Shown in pieces: positions 37,915-49,124 of a DNA stretch of 64,000 bases; position 1 is the first letter of the stretch, and every line of letters starts with the position of its first letter. Below the pieces are notes generated by a model. That model searched no databases. It was given only the letters and a program-made list of their open reading frames with translations, and had not been told where the DNA came from. Location of the stretch: assembly GCF_965208895.1 (NCBI RefSeq), contig NZ_OZ242363.1, positions 2,604,001 through 2,668,000 on the forward strand, given 5' to 3'. The position numbers and the translations under genes were made by a program. The stretch is from Poriferisodalis sp965208895 (GTDB lineage Bacteria; Actinomycetota; Acidimicrobiia; Acidimicrobiales; Poriferisodalaceae).

Positions 37915-38316
37915 TCAGCCGCCCCGTGTGATGCCCGCACGGGCCAGCATGTCCGCGGGGACCCCGAATTCACGCCAGGTGGCGTACTGGATTCCCTTGC
38001 GATGCCCGTAGTTGGCGGCGTGGGTGACAAAGCCCTCTTCGACCGCGGCCATGTCCGGTTCGACTTGCAGGGCCTCGATGGCTGCTTCGACGTCCCGACG
38101 TTCCTGCATCAGGTTCAAGCGTTGGATCGGCTTCGCATCGGCAATCTGGACGTCGATTGCAGCCTGCTTTGCCTTGAGGGACTCAGCGCTCGGTCGGCGT
38201 CCGGGCTTGGGCCGGTGAGTCTCGACTGCCTCGAGATAATCCCGCACTGCCGTAGCCTCGATGCGCCCCGCAGCGATTGCAGCCTTATGTTCGTCGGACA
38301 TTGTTCGTTCGCTCAT
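37915..38316 (-). CDS. conserved hypothetical actinobacterial protein
   Basis: 133 residues, opposite in strand to the purine genes and between purQ and purL. It has a charged helical N-terminus (SDEHKAAIAAGRIEATAVRDYL), a basic KPGRRPS patch, a coiled coil (about 60-85) and a C-terminal GIQYATWREFGVPADMLARAGI segment resembling a small helix-turn-helix. I recall similar unnamed proteins in actinobacteria but cannot assign a function. TATACA lies six bases before the ATG, so expression may be leaderless. Confidence 0.75.
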   Translation of the reverse strand: MSERTMSDEHKAAIAAGRIEATAVRDYLEAVETHRPKPGRRPSAESLKAKQAAIDVQIADAKPIQRLNLMQERRDVEAAIEALQVEPDMAAVEEGFVTHAANYGHRKGIQYATWREFGVPADMLARAGITRGG

Positions 38317-38366
38317 GCCGTCTGTATATCACGAGAATCGACAGTGTCCAATGAACTCGGGTCGAT

Positions 38367-40745
38367 ATGACTGCGGTGCTTTCAGGATCTCACTCGGCTG
38401 ATGCCTCCGGCGTTGCCCATACCGCAAGCGTTCATGCGTCACTTGGCCTGACGGATACCGAGTACGAATGCATCTGCGAACTGTTGGACCGGCAGCCGAA
38501 CCATCTCGAACTGGCCATGTATGCGGTCATGTGGTCCGAGCATTGCTCGTATAAGTCATCGCGCCGCCATCTTGCGCGGCTGCCAACCGAGGCACCCTGG
38601 GTGCTCGTCGGTCCGGGCGAGAACGCCGGCGTTGTCGATGTCGGTGACGGCATTGCAGTAGCAGTACGCATCGAAAGCCACAACCACCCCTGCGCCATCG
38701 AGCCGTATCAAGGTGCGGCGACCGGAGTCGGCGGCATCTTGCGCGACATCTTCACTATGGGTGCGCGACCCATTGCGCTCGCAGATCCTCTGCGCGTCGG
38801 ACCGCTGGACGAACCGCGAAGCAATTGGATTGCAGAAGGAATCGTCAGCGGGATATCGGGTTACGGCAACAGCGTCGGTGTACCGACCGTTGCGGGTGAA
38901 TTCGTGTCGTGCGAGACATATCGAGACAACCCTCTGGTGAATGTGGCCGCACTTGGCATCATGCCCACGGAACGACTTGTCCTCGGCCGTGCAACCGATG
39001 TGGGCAGCTCGGCCGTGCTCATGGGCGCGAGCACCGGCCGCGACGGCATCGGCGGCGTCAGCGTGCTGGCGTCGGCAGGCTTCGACGAGGCTGACGATGA
39101 TGCGACCAAACGCCCGAGCGTTCAGGTCGGCGACCCTTTCGAGGAAAAGCGCCTCATCGAAGCCTGCCTCGAATTGCTGGAAGCACGACTCGTCAGCGGG
39201 ATCCAGGATCTCGGGGGTGCCGGCTTGACCTGCGCGGCCAGCGAGACAGCCTCGCGTGGCGGCACCGGCATGGAGGTCGACGTCACCGCCGTGCCCTTGC
39301 GTCAGCACGGCATGGAACCGTTCGAGATCATGACCTCGGAGTCTCAGGAACGGATGCTGGCGATCGTCTCGCCGACCAACGTCGACCGGGTGCTCGAGAT
39401 CTGCGCGCGGTGGGAGGTGAGTGCGACAGTTGTCGGACGAGTGACCGGCGACGGGATGCTGCGGGTGCGTGACGGTGCCGAGGGCCCAGTCCTGGCAGAG
39501 ATCCGGGCGAGCACGCTGCACGACGACGCGCCGTCCTATGACCGTCCCCAGCGTCCGCCTGCTGATCTGGCAGCCCGCCACCGCGTCGATCCTGGGGCCC
39601 ATCGCGCCGCACAGAGCGCGCCGGCTGTCACTCCGGACGATTGCGCTGCCGATCTGCTGGCGATGCTCGCGGATGCGCGCTGGGTATACCGGCAGTACGA
39701 CCACCAACTGTTTCTGAACACGGTCGTCGGCCCCGGGCACGACGCCACGCTGCTGCGATTGCGAAACCCTCGCGACGGCACGCCCACCGGTCGGGGACTG
39801 GGAATCTCGGTCGACGGCAACCACCGCTGGTGCGACGCTGATCCCCGCCGGGGCACCGCCATGGTGGTGGTCGAAGCGGCACTGAACCTTGCCTGTGTGG
39901 GCGCCGACCCGCTCGCGCTCGTCAACTGCCTGAACTTCGGCAATCCAACTCATCCCGAGGTCATGTGGCAGCTGTCAGAGGCCGTCGACGGCATGACGGA
40001 AACCTGCGACGCGCTCGGTGTACCGGTCGTGGGCGGGAATGTCAGCCTGTACAACGAGACCAATGGCACCAATATCTGCCCGACGCCCGTCGTGTGCATG
40101 GTCGGCGTCCATCCCGACCTCCACAGGCGCCCGATCGCAGACGGCCTGCCGTCTCGGACCGAACTCGTGGTGCTGGCCCCGACCGGCTTCGCCGGCCACG
40201 CGCAAGACGGCGCTGACGCTGTGGGGCGGCACCCCATTCCGCTGGGTGGCAGTCGATGGGCGTGGGAACGCCGCCAGTGCAGGGACGGGGCCCTGCCGGA
40301 TCTCGACATTGCGGGCTGCGTCGCAACTGCCCGATTCGCAGCGGCAGCCGTACGGGACAACCTCGTGCAGTTCGCTCATGATGTCTCCGACGGCGGCATC
40401 GCGGTGGCCATCGCGGAGATGTGCTGTCACAGTGGCACGGGCGTGCGCGCCCGGGTTCCGTCGCTCGGAGAATCGGCGCCAGCGGCACGGGCGCTGTTCG
40501 CTGAGCCGCCCGGTCGCGTCCTCGCCGCTGTCGAGCCTCGCGATGTCGATCGTCTCGCGAGTGCGGCGGCCGCGTCGGGAGTCGAATGTCGCCGCCTTGG
40601 ATCGTTCGGCGGATCGCGCGTGCAGATCGGCCGGATGTCCGAACGGGGCCTTGATGTCGACCTCGCGCTCGACGAGACGCTCGCCCGGTGGAGCGGTGCT
40701 TTGCCCCAGTCATTTGCTCAACCCGTCGAGGGAGCAGTGGCATGA
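38367..40745 (+). CDS. purL: FGAM synthase large subunit PurL
   Basis: 792 residues, the small-PurL type that needs PurS and PurQ. Motifs: MWSEHCSYKSSRRHL, AVRIESHNHPCAIEPYQGAATGVGG split by the metal site, GDPFEEKRLIEA, and the second half with VVVEAALNLACVGADPLALVN and NVSLYNETNG. The region around residues 395-420 (DRPQRPPADLAARHRVDPGA) is variable linker. The stop overlaps purF as ATGA. Confidence 0.97.
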   Translation: MTAVLSGSHSADASGVAHTASVHASLGLTDTEYECICELLDRQPNHLELAMYAVMWSEHCSYKSSRRHLARLPTEAPWVLVGPGENAGVVDVGDGIAVAVRIESHNHPCAIEPYQGAATGVGGILRDIFTMGARPIALADPLRVGPLDEPRSNWIAEGIVSGISGYGNSVGVPTVAGEFVSCETYRDNPLVNVAALGIMPTERLVLGRATDVGSSAVLMGASTGRDGIGGVSVLASAGFDEADDDATKRPSVQVGDPFEEKRLIEACLELLEARLVSGIQDLGGAGLTCAASETASRGGTGMEVDVTAVPLRQHGMEPFEIMTSESQERMLAIVSPTNVDRVLEICARWEVSATVVGRVTGDGMLRVRDGAEGPVLAEIRASTLHDDAPSYDRPQRPPADLAARHRVDPGAHRAAQSAPAVTPDDCAADLLAMLADARWVYRQYDHQLFLNTVVGPGHDATLLRLRNPRDGTPTGRGLGISVDGNHRWCDADPRRGTAMVVVEAALNLACVGADPLALVNCLNFGNPTHPEVMWQLSEAVDGMTETCDALGVPVVGGNVSLYNETNGTNICPTPVVCMVGVHPDLHRRPIADGLPSRTELVVLAPTGFAGHAQDGADAVGRHPIPLGGSRWAWERRQCRDGALPDLDIAGCVATARFAAAAVRDNLVQFAHDVSDGGIAVAIAEMCCHSGTGVRARVPSLGESAPAARALFAEPPGRVLAAVEPRDVDRLASAAAASGVECRRLGSFGGSRVQIGRMSERGLDVDLALDETLARWSGALPQSFAQPVEGAVA

Positions 40746-42334
40746 GTCAAGCTCCCTCCGACGGTGTGGAGTTCTGCAAGCCGCGCGAAGCCTGCGGCGT
40801 CTTCGGGGTGTACCTGCCTGGCGGCCCCGTCGCCCACCTCAGTTACCTCGGGTTGTACGCGCTGCAGCACCGCGGGCAGGAATCGGCTGGCATTGCGGTG
40901 TCCGACGGCACGCACATCACCGTGGTGAAGGACATGGGTCTCGTCGCCAGTGCGTTCGATGATCGGGTGCTGGCCGGGCTCGAGGGCAATTTGGCCATCG
41001 GGCACACCCGATACTCGACGACAGGTTCGAGTTCGTGGCGCGCGGCGCAGCCGTTCTACCGGGGCCTCGACGGCACGGAATTCGCGCTCGGGCACAACGG
41101 GAACCTCACCAACACCGCCGAGCTTGCTGCCTCATCGGGGATGCTCGACGGGGTGGTCACCAGCGACAGCGACCTCGTCGCCGAGCTGGTCGCCCAACGC
41201 ATCACCGCCACCCCGCAGATCACTCGCACGCGACCGCGCGAGGCCGTCACCGAGGCACTGGGAGCGGTGCTGCCAAGCCTTCGTGGCGGTTTCACTTTCG
41301 TGGTCGCCGACCGGGATCGCCTGATCGGGGTCCGCGACCCGCACGGCATCTGGCCGCTGTGTCTCGGCCGCCTGAATGTCGATGAGCACGGGGTCGATCC
41401 GTCCGATGTCGACCCGCATCGGGGCGGCTGGGTGCTGGCCTCGGAGAACCCCGCGCTGGAGGTGGTGGGCGCGACGTTCGAACGCGAGATCCGGCCGGGC
41501 GAGATGATCATCATCGACGCCGCGGGGTGTCGTTCGCTGTGGCCGTTCGCCAGCAGACCCGAAACCGGCGGCGGGCTGGCACCGCACCTGTGCATCTTCG
41601 AATTCGTGTACTTCTCGCGTCCTGACACAACCTTGGCCAGCCAGAACGTGCACGCAGCCCGGCAGCGCATGGGCGCGCACCTGGCGACCAATGCACCGGT
41701 CGCAGCGGATCTGGTGATGCCCGTTCCCGAATCGGGCATTCCGGCGGCGCAGGGCTACGCGCGTGCCAGCGGCATCGCCTACGGCGACGGACTCGTCAAG
41801 AACCGCTACATCGGGCGCACCTTCATCGCGCCAAACCAGCATGTCCGGTCGTTGGGCGTGCGAACAAAGCTGAACCCGATCAGCCCCAACATCAACGGAC
41901 GCCGTCTCGTGGTGGTCGACGACTCGATTGTGCGGGGCACGACCACTCGGTCGATTGTTGAGATGCTGCGCGGCGCCGGCGCCGCGGAGGTGCACATGCG
42001 CATCTCCTCGCCGCCCTACCGGTGGCCCTGCTTCTACGGCATGGACACCGGCACCTCCGACGAGCTGCTGGCCGCGAGTCGTGATCTGGCCGAGATCGAG
42101 GCGTATCTGGGAGTCGATTCGCTGGCGTACCTGAGCCTCGATCAGCTCGTCGAGGCCACCGGCGTGCTCGGTGGCGGGTTCTGCCACGCATGTCTCACTG
42201 GCGAGTACCCGGTGGAAATCGGTGCGAGCGCACGGGCCGAGGTGTTCGGCAGCGGCAGCGACGAACCCACTCGCTCCCTGATCGCGACCGGCAGCGTGCA
42301 AGCCGCAGCCGTCGCGGGACCGCTCGGCGGCTGA
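40742..42334 (+). CDS. purF: amidophosphoribosyltransferase
   Basis: 530 residues, committed step of purine synthesis. A short propeptide precedes the N-terminal nucleophile cysteine in CGVFGVYLPG; LGLYALQHRGQESAGIAV and GHTRYSTTGSS follow. The PRPP motif is VVVDDSIVRGTTT. Cysteines in HLCIFEFVYFSRPD, WPCFYG and FCHACLTGEYP match the 4Fe-4S ligands of the Bacillus type enzyme, so oxygen-sensitive cluster regulation is likely. Confidence 0.97.
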   Translation: MSQAPSDGVEFCKPREACGVFGVYLPGGPVAHLSYLGLYALQHRGQESAGIAVSDGTHITVVKDMGLVASAFDDRVLAGLEGNLAIGHTRYSTTGSSSWRAAQPFYRGLDGTEFALGHNGNLTNTAELAASSGMLDGVVTSDSDLVAELVAQRITATPQITRTRPREAVTEALGAVLPSLRGGFTFVVADRDRLIGVRDPHGIWPLCLGRLNVDEHGVDPSDVDPHRGGWVLASENPALEVVGATFEREIRPGEMIIIDAAGCRSLWPFASRPETGGGLAPHLCIFEFVYFSRPDTTLASQNVHAARQRMGAHLATNAPVAADLVMPVPESGIPAAQGYARASGIAYGDGLVKNRYIGRTFIAPNQHVRSLGVRTKLNPISPNINGRRLVVVDDSIVRGTTTRSIVEMLRGAGAAEVHMRISSPPYRWPCFYGMDTGTSDELLAASRDLAEIEAYLGVDSLAYLSLDQLVEATGVLGGGFCHACLTGEYPVEIGASARAEVFGSGSDEPTRSLIATGSVQAAAVAGPLGG

Positions 42335-42390
42335 CTCCGACTTGACGATGGCTGCCCGATGACGCTGCCCGCCCGACGCCATCCGATCTG

Positions 42391-43520
42391 ATGACGCTTG
42401 AGAGTGCAGGCTCCGCCGAGGACGAGCCTGGGGCCTCCGAGCCTGGGCCGCTTACCTACGAATCGGCCGGAGTGAGCATCGCTGCGGGAGACGAGGCGGT
42501 CCGGCGTTTGGCACCGCACGCCCGCAGCACATACCGACCCGAGGTGCTGAATGACATCGGGGCGTTCGGGGCGGTCACTGCGGTGCCGCCGGGCATGGAC
42601 GAACCGGTGCTGGTGAGCGCGAACGACGGTGCTGGCACCAAGCCGCTCATTGCCGCTGCGCTTGGCCGCTGGGACACGATAGGAATCGACGTGGTGGCCA
42701 TGTGCGTCGACGACATCGTCACACTCGGCGCAGAACCGTTGCTGTTTCACGACCAGATCACTGCGGGACGTCTTGATCCCGACGTGGTGGAGACGATCGT
42801 CTCGGGTCTGGCGGCGGGCTGTCGGACCGCCGGTTGCGCATTGGTCGGCGGCGAGCTGGCAGAACACCCTGACGCACTCGCGCCGGGCGAGGTGGACATC
42901 GCCGGCTTTGCCGTAGGAGTCGTCGAGCGGGCACAGCTGCGAACCCCGGTGGGGAGTGAGCCCCTCGTGCTCGTCGGACTCGCCTCCGGTGGGCTGCGAT
43001 GCAACGGTTACAGCCTCGCTCGCCGCGTCCTGTGCGGCAGTTCGCTCGACGCGGAACAGCTTGCCGCGCCGGCATGGCCGGGCGCCGATCGCACGCTGGG
43101 CGACGAGTTGTTGCGACCGTCGGTGATCTATGCCCCCGCAGTGCTCTCATTGTTCAGTGAGTGCGACGCCCGTGCAGCAGCCCACATCACCGGCGGGGGA
43201 CTGGCTGCGAACGTCGCGCGCATGCTCGGTCCCGGCGCTCAGGCGATCGTGCGGCGAGGCACGTGGCCGGTGCCCGCCATTTTCGACCACATCGCCAGCA
43301 GCGGTCCGGTGGCCCCGTCCGAAATGGACCGCGTCTTCAACCTGGGTATCGGCATGGTGGTGGCGGTCCCGCCTGCGTACGCGGACAGTGCCATCGACAT
43401 TGCCGGCGCAGCGGGACACGACGCATTCCGGATCGGCGAGATCCGACCCGGCAACGGCGGGGCCCAGATCATCGATTCAGACCAATACCCTGCCGTTTCT
43501 GCAAACGCGCAGGAGCGCCG

Positions 43521-43524
<4 letters not shown>
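42391..43524 (+). CDS. purM: AIR synthetase
   Basis: 377 residues. Motifs: YESAGVSIAAGDEAVRR, SANDGAGTKPLIAA, GIDVVAMCVDDIVTLGAEPL and HITGGGLAANVARML. The first 20 residues are a loose Glu/Gly/Pro extension. ATGA overlap with the malic-enzyme gene joins the two translationally. Confidence 0.96.
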
Positions 43525-44936
<1,412 letters not shown>

Positions 44937-44942
44937 GCACCC

Positions 44943-44987
44943 CTATTGTCGCGAGTGCGGCGAAGCCTTGATTTCTATTGTCGCGAG
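44943..44987. repeat. 13-bp direct repeat pair
   Basis: CTATTGTCGCGAG occurs at 44943-44955 and 44975-44987, 32 bases apart, each followed closely by GCGAAGCC. It lies just after the malic enzyme stop. Confidence 0.7.
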
Positions 44988-45011
44988 CGAGGGCGAAGCC
45001 CTTTCGCTCGC
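44983..45011. terminator. strong hairpin after the purine cluster
   Basis: GCGAGCGAGGGC, loop GAA, then GCCC-TTT-CGCTCGC forms a stem of about 11 bp. It lies between the convergent malic enzyme and tRNA genes and probably terminates both. No T-run follows. Confidence 0.6.
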
Positions 45012-45020
45012 ATAAACCAG

Positions 45021-45093
45021 TGGTCGGGACCGGCGTCGATCCGGTGACCTCACGCTTTTCAGGCGCGCGCTCTGCCAACTGAGCTACCCGACC
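45021..45093 (-). tRNA. tRNA-Phe (GAA)
   Basis: 73 bases: acceptor GGTCGGG/CCCGACC, discriminator A, anticodon loop CTGAAAA (GAA) on a CGCGC/GCGTG stem, T-arm ACCGG ATCGACG CCGGT. One base separates it from tRNA-Asp. Confidence 0.95.
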
Positions 45094-45094
45094 G

Positions 45095-45169
45095 CGGTCC
45101 CGACGGGATTTGAACCCGCGACCTCTGGCTTGACAGGCCAGCGTGAACTCCAGACTTCACCACGGGACC
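45095..45169 (-). tRNA. tRNA-Asp (GTC)
   Basis: 75 bases: acceptor GGTCCCG/CGGGACC, discriminator G, anticodon stem CTGGC/GCCAG with loop CTGTCAA (GTC), T-loop TTCAAAT. Upstream of tRNA-Phe in the same transcript. Confidence 0.95.
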
Positions 45170-45288
45170 AGTTGATTTGCTGTCTGCTCGCACCAACACG
45201 GCGACCGCAGTCGCCCCCGATGCAAGATCAGCAACGATAGCCACCTCGATCAGAAATCAAGCGTCGCACTCGGAGCGATCTCTTCCGA

Positions 45289-45358
45289 GCTGCGGCGGAG
45301 CACGGCGAAGCCATCGCGCGCGCGTCCCGTGGGCACCGCGAGCAACGGCGGGGGGAGC
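45289..45358 (+). repeat. dispersed intergenic repeat, copy 4 (diverged)
   Basis: GGCGAAGCCATCGCGCGCGC followed by GTCCCGTGGGCACCGCGAGC and AACGGCGGGG. It matches the family core with several changes. The surrounding 273-bp spacer (45170-45442) holds no gene. Confidence 0.55.
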
Positions 45359-45442
45359 TTGGTGTCACGGTGGGAGACCTCGACAATCCGCGCATCCTGC
45401 TGAGTCAACCGAAGGAGTCGGCGTCATCGCCGGTGCTCGACA

Positions 45443-46549
45443 ATGAGCAGGGAGTCCATGACACCCCCCGCCTACGCTGAACGCATGCCGGTCAAACCGA
45501 CGCGCGACCCGGCCATCGCGGACAAGCCGGGACAGTGCTGGTCATTGCACCGCGGCGACGCGCTCGATGCATATGTGGACTGGCCGCGGCCCGCATTGAT
45601 CATGTCCGACGGCGCGTATGGCGTGGGCGGCTTCCCAGGCGATCCGCGAACACCCGACGACTTGGTTGGCTGGTATGCACCCCATGTTGAGTGCTGGTCG
45701 AAGTACGCGCTTGCGGCGACGACGCTGTGGTTCTGGAATACCGAGATCGGCTGGGCCACCGTGCATCCGTTGCTGGCGGCCAGCGGCTGGGATTACGTCC
45801 AGACCGTGGTCTGGGACAAGGGCGTCAGCCATATTGCGGGCAACGTCAACGGTGACACCATCCGCCAGTTTCCGGTGACCACCGAGGTGTGCGTCTTCTA
45901 CCGTCGGCGGCTGGAATTCGAGACGCCTGAGGGCATTATGTCCGCCAAGCAGTGGCTGCGCCACGAATGGCAGCGGGCTGGCTTGCCGCTGCACCGTGCA
46001 AACGAGGCGTGCGGCGTCGCGAACGCGGCAACTCGCAAGTACCTGACCCAAGACTGGCTGTGGTACTTCCCGCCGCCCGAGATGATGGAGCGGCTGGTCG
46101 CCTTCGCGAACCGCCATGGTGATCCCCACGGCGCGCCGTATTACTCGATTGACGGAGCTTCGCCACTCACAGCGGCGGAATGGTCGCGGATGCGTGATGT
46201 CTGGACTCATGCACATGGCCTGACGAACGTTTGGGCTCAGCCTGCTCTGCACGGCAGTGAGCGCTACAAGGGCAACGGAGTGCGTTCCGCGCCGCGTGTT
46301 CACAATCCCGGCCGGCAGGCCGCTGTTCACCTCAACCAGAAGCCGATCGAGTTCATGCGACGCATCGTCGCCGCGGCCACGCGTCCCGGCGACGTCGTCT
46401 GGGAGCCATTCGGTGGCCTGTGCAGTGCGTCGGCAGCGGCGGTCACCCTCGGACGGCGGGCATACGCGGCTGAGCAAGTAGAGCACTTCGCCGATATCGC
46501 TGAACAGCGACTTGCCGAAGCAACGACAGGCGAGCACGACGATCTGTAA
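45443..46549 (+). CDS. DNA methyltransferase (beta-class N4/N6 type)
   Basis: About 368 residues. Motif IV appears as SDGAYGVGGFPGD, a variant of the DPPY/SPPY loop, near residue 55; motif X/I appear at the C-terminus (LNQKPIEFMRRIVAAATRPGD, then EPFGGLCSASAAAVTLGR), the order of beta-class methyltransferases. The middle is the target-recognition region. It overlaps the next gene as TAATG, and the pair looks like a type II restriction-modification system. Start could also be the ATG at 45458, with AGGGAG just upstream. Confidence 0.85.
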   Translation: MSRESMTPPAYAERMPVKPTRDPAIADKPGQCWSLHRGDALDAYVDWPRPALIMSDGAYGVGGFPGDPRTPDDLVGWYAPHVECWSKYALAATTLWFWNTEIGWATVHPLLAASGWDYVQTVVWDKGVSHIAGNVNGDTIRQFPVTTEVCVFYRRRLEFETPEGIMSAKQWLRHEWQRAGLPLHRANEACGVANAATRKYLTQDWLWYFPPPEMMERLVAFANRHGDPHGAPYYSIDGASPLTAAEWSRMRDVWTHAHGLTNVWAQPALHGSERYKGNGVRSAPRVHNPGRQAAVHLNQKPIEFMRRIVAAATRPGDVVWEPFGGLCSASAAAVTLGRRAYAAEQVEHFADIAEQRLAEATTGEHDDL

Positions 46550-47475
46550 TGCCCGAAGACGCCGATATCGCACGAGTGCCCGAACCCAGGCCCCCGACGC
46601 CGGATCCTGACCACCCGACGACCGCTCTGGCCAGCCGAGTTCGAGATGCACTCACCGCATTGCCGATTCACTTCCAGTCGCCGACGGTCATGGAGGGTCT
46701 CGACGCAACCGATCTGTTTGCGTTGAACACCGTGCTCGGCGCGACCATTGAAGTGCAGGTCGTGGCAGCGCTGAATCGAATGCGCGAAGTGTGGGATCCC
46801 GACGGCGAGTGGCCGCTGTACGAGTTCGTCCGACAAGCGCAGACGTTTCCCGATGTCCTCTTGCGCCGCCGCAGCACGGACGGTGTCGACGAAGTGGCGA
46901 TGGGCATCGAACTGAAGGGCTGGTATCTGCTGGCGAAGGAAGCCGTGCCGAGTTTTCGGTACACCGTCACACCGCATGCATGCAGCGCGTGGGACCTGCT
47001 CGTGGTGGTGCCGTGGTGCTTGTCGAATGTGGTGTCAGGCAGACCGCGGGTATTGGCGCCTGGCATCTGGTCGGCCCGTTTCGCCGCCGAGTTTCGCAAC
47101 TACTGGTGGCAGCACATCAAGCAGACTCGCAGCGACACAACCATTCGCATGCCCGACGGGGTAGTGCCGTACAGCGGTCGGGACCACACGGTCGACGAGC
47201 CGGTCTCCGACAGCGGCCACAACTTCGGCAGAATTGCGCGTACCGGCATCATGGATGACTGGATCGACGATGCAATCCGCCAGCCCTTGGCCGGGATTCC
47301 GGCCCGTGACTGGGCGGCATTCTTGCGAAAGCACACCGATGACAGCGATCCGGAGGCTGTGTGGTCTCTCTTGAGCGCCGAAGCCGCCGAGATGCTCGCC
47401 GGAGGCAGCGCAGCGCGCGCAGAAGAGGTCGTAGCCACCCTTCGACGTCTGACTGCCCTGCTCGCTGACCAGTGA
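46549..47475 (+). CDS. probable type II restriction endonuclease, PD-(D/E)XK fold
   Basis: 308 residues. Residues around 103-127 read TFPDVLLRRR, then MGIELKGWYLL, the PD...ExK arrangement of a metal-dependent nuclease core. The rest lacks a familiar domain. The one-base overlap with the methyltransferase gene and the shared strand argue that it is the cognate nuclease. Recognition sequence cannot be read from the protein. Confidence 0.75.
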   Translation: MPEDADIARVPEPRPPTPDPDHPTTALASRVRDALTALPIHFQSPTVMEGLDATDLFALNTVLGATIEVQVVAALNRMREVWDPDGEWPLYEFVRQAQTFPDVLLRRRSTDGVDEVAMGIELKGWYLLAKEAVPSFRYTVTPHACSAWDLLVVVPWCLSNVVSGRPRVLAPGIWSARFAAEFRNYWWQHIKQTRSDTTIRMPDGVVPYSGRDHTVDEPVSDSGHNFGRIARTGIMDDWIDDAIRQPLAGIPARDWAAFLRKHTDDSDPEAVWSLLSAEAAEMLAGGSAARAEEVVATLRRLTALLADQ

Positions 47476-47566
47476 GGATTGAAGACGACCGCTCGTCCGT
47501 GCCTCGATCCTGACTCGGATCGGTGGTGGTCACGGCCCCGCGCACACGGGGTATCGGGTCAGCGCT

Positions 47567-48823
47567 TTACGTGAGCGTCTTGCGCAGTCGGCCGGCGAGG
47601 TCGCCGTGGGGCGACACCGACACTCTCTCGCCGCCGCACCATCCTGACAGCGAGCGCAGTTCGGCTGCCAACGCCTCGAGAGCGCTGGTCTCTGCTTCAC
47701 CACCGCTGGGCCACGCCCCTGGTTCCGCCCAAGAAGCCGGCACCTCCAGGATGCCGCGGTCCCGATCGAAACGGACGTCGAGACGCGCCACCAGCGCATC
47801 GTCATGCAAGAACGGCAGCACGAAGTAGCCGTACCGCCGCTTGGCCTTGGGCGTGTAGATCTCGATCCGGTAGTGGAACCCGAAGAGGCGCTCCGCACGC
47901 GGGCGGAACCACACCAGCGGATCGAACGGGCTCAACAGCACCGACCGGGACTGCTTGCGGCCGCGCTTCAACCCGGCAGGCACGTAGGCGGGTTCGTCCC
48001 ATCCTTCGACCGTCGCTTCGAGCAGGGTTTCCTCCTCGACCAATTCGCGAATGTGTGTCCGCGCAACGCGCTTCGGCAGTCGGTGGTAGTCGATCAGATC
48101 GTCAGCAGTCCCCATGCCGAGGCAGATGGCGGCTTGGCTCAGCAACGCCCGGTGAGCGTCTGGCTCATCGACTTCGCGTGCCAGCACATCGTCGGGCAGC
48201 ACCCGTTCGATCACGTCGTAGCGGCGAGTGAAGCCGACCCGCTCCGCGACGCCCACCTGACCGCACCAGAAGAGCCATGCGAGCGCCATCTTTGCGTTGC
48301 TGCGTGTGCCCCACGGCCCTCGCACACCGGGTCCCCAGCCCAGCGCTGCGTCCAGTTCCGCCGATGATGCTGGTCCATTGTCGGCCAGCCATGTCAATGC
48401 CTCGGTGATGCGGCGTGGCTCTTCGCGCCCGAAGCGCGCAAAGCCGCTCCACATCTCGCCTTGTTCGCCGCGCCGCATATGCCAGCGATACAGCGGCCAA
48501 TCGCTCACCTGAACGAACGATGCCTCATGGCTCCAGTACTCGGTCAGCTCCCGGTCGGCCGCCCCGCGGGCGTAGGCCGCCCGCTCCAGCAACGCGAGCA
48601 CGGCGTCGTGCGTGCCGCCGATCCGAGCTCGCAGAACCAGCAAGTGCGAGCGCGCCACGACGTTCACGGCATCGATCTGCAGCAGACCCATGTGGTCCAT
48701 GGCGCGTCGCAGATGGCGCGCATCGAGCCGTCCCGCCGGGAGCGTTGCAGCGAGCCCTTGCGCGCCGATGGCGAGGTGCCGCGCCGCGCGCAAGCTCAGA
48801 TGCACAGGCCGAACGGCGGTCAT
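47567..48823 (-). CDS. AlkX/YcaQ-like DNA glycosylase (HTH_42 family)
   Basis: 418 residues of winged-helix repeats. The catalytic signature LLQIDAVNVVARSHLLVLRAR holds QxD (Gln-Ile-Asp), as in AlkX/YcaQ enzymes that remove alkylated bases and unhook interstrand crosslinks; AlkZ relatives have QxQ. SPFDPLVWFRPRAERLFGF is the conserved C-terminal segment. It is convergent with the restriction gene and reads away from the ribosomal-protein genes. Confidence 0.88.
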   Translation of the reverse strand: MTAVRPVHLSLRAARHLAIGAQGLAATLPAGRLDARHLRRAMDHMGLLQIDAVNVVARSHLLVLRARIGGTHDAVLALLERAAYARGAADRELTEYWSHEASFVQVSDWPLYRWHMRRGEQGEMWSGFARFGREEPRRITEALTWLADNGPASSAELDAALGWGPGVRGPWGTRSNAKMALAWLFWCGQVGVAERVGFTRRYDVIERVLPDDVLAREVDEPDAHRALLSQAAICLGMGTADDLIDYHRLPKRVARTHIRELVEEETLLEATVEGWDEPAYVPAGLKRGRKQSRSVLLSPFDPLVWFRPRAERLFGFHYRIEIYTPKAKRRYGYFVLPFLHDDALVARLDVRFDRDRGILEVPASWAEPGAWPSGGEAETSALEALAAELRSLSGWCGGERVSVSPHGDLAGRLRKTLT

Positions 48824-48959
48824 GGCCTCAGTGGCCGCGCCGAAGGGCGGGAACGCGCCCCCGGAAGTCCGGATACGCGGCGGGCAGGCGCCCAGGGCAA
48901 CAGGCGTTGGGACGCAGGCCGTTCGCGAACCCGCGCAGCTGTCCCGACAGCGACGTCGA

Positions 48960-49124
48960 TCAGCGTTCTTCTTTGAAGATGACGTGCCGACGCAGCACCG
49001 GATCGTACTTGCGCAGCTCGATCCGGTCGCGGGTGTTCGTCTTGTTCTTGCGCGTTGTGTAGGTGTAGCCGCTGCCCTCGGTGGACTTCAGCTTGATGAC
49101 GGGACGCTTGTCGCTCTTGGGCAT
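48960..49124 (-). CDS. rpmG: 50S ribosomal protein L33
   Basis: 54 residues starting MPKSDKRPVIKLKSTEGSG and ending HVIFKEER. TRKNKTNTRDRIELRKYDP is the L33 core. No cysteines are present, so this is the zinc-independent form. It overlaps rpmB by one base (TGATG). Confidence 0.95.
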   Translation of the reverse strand: MPKSDKRPVIKLKSTEGSGYTYTTRKNKTNTRDRIELRKYDPVLRRHVIFKEER

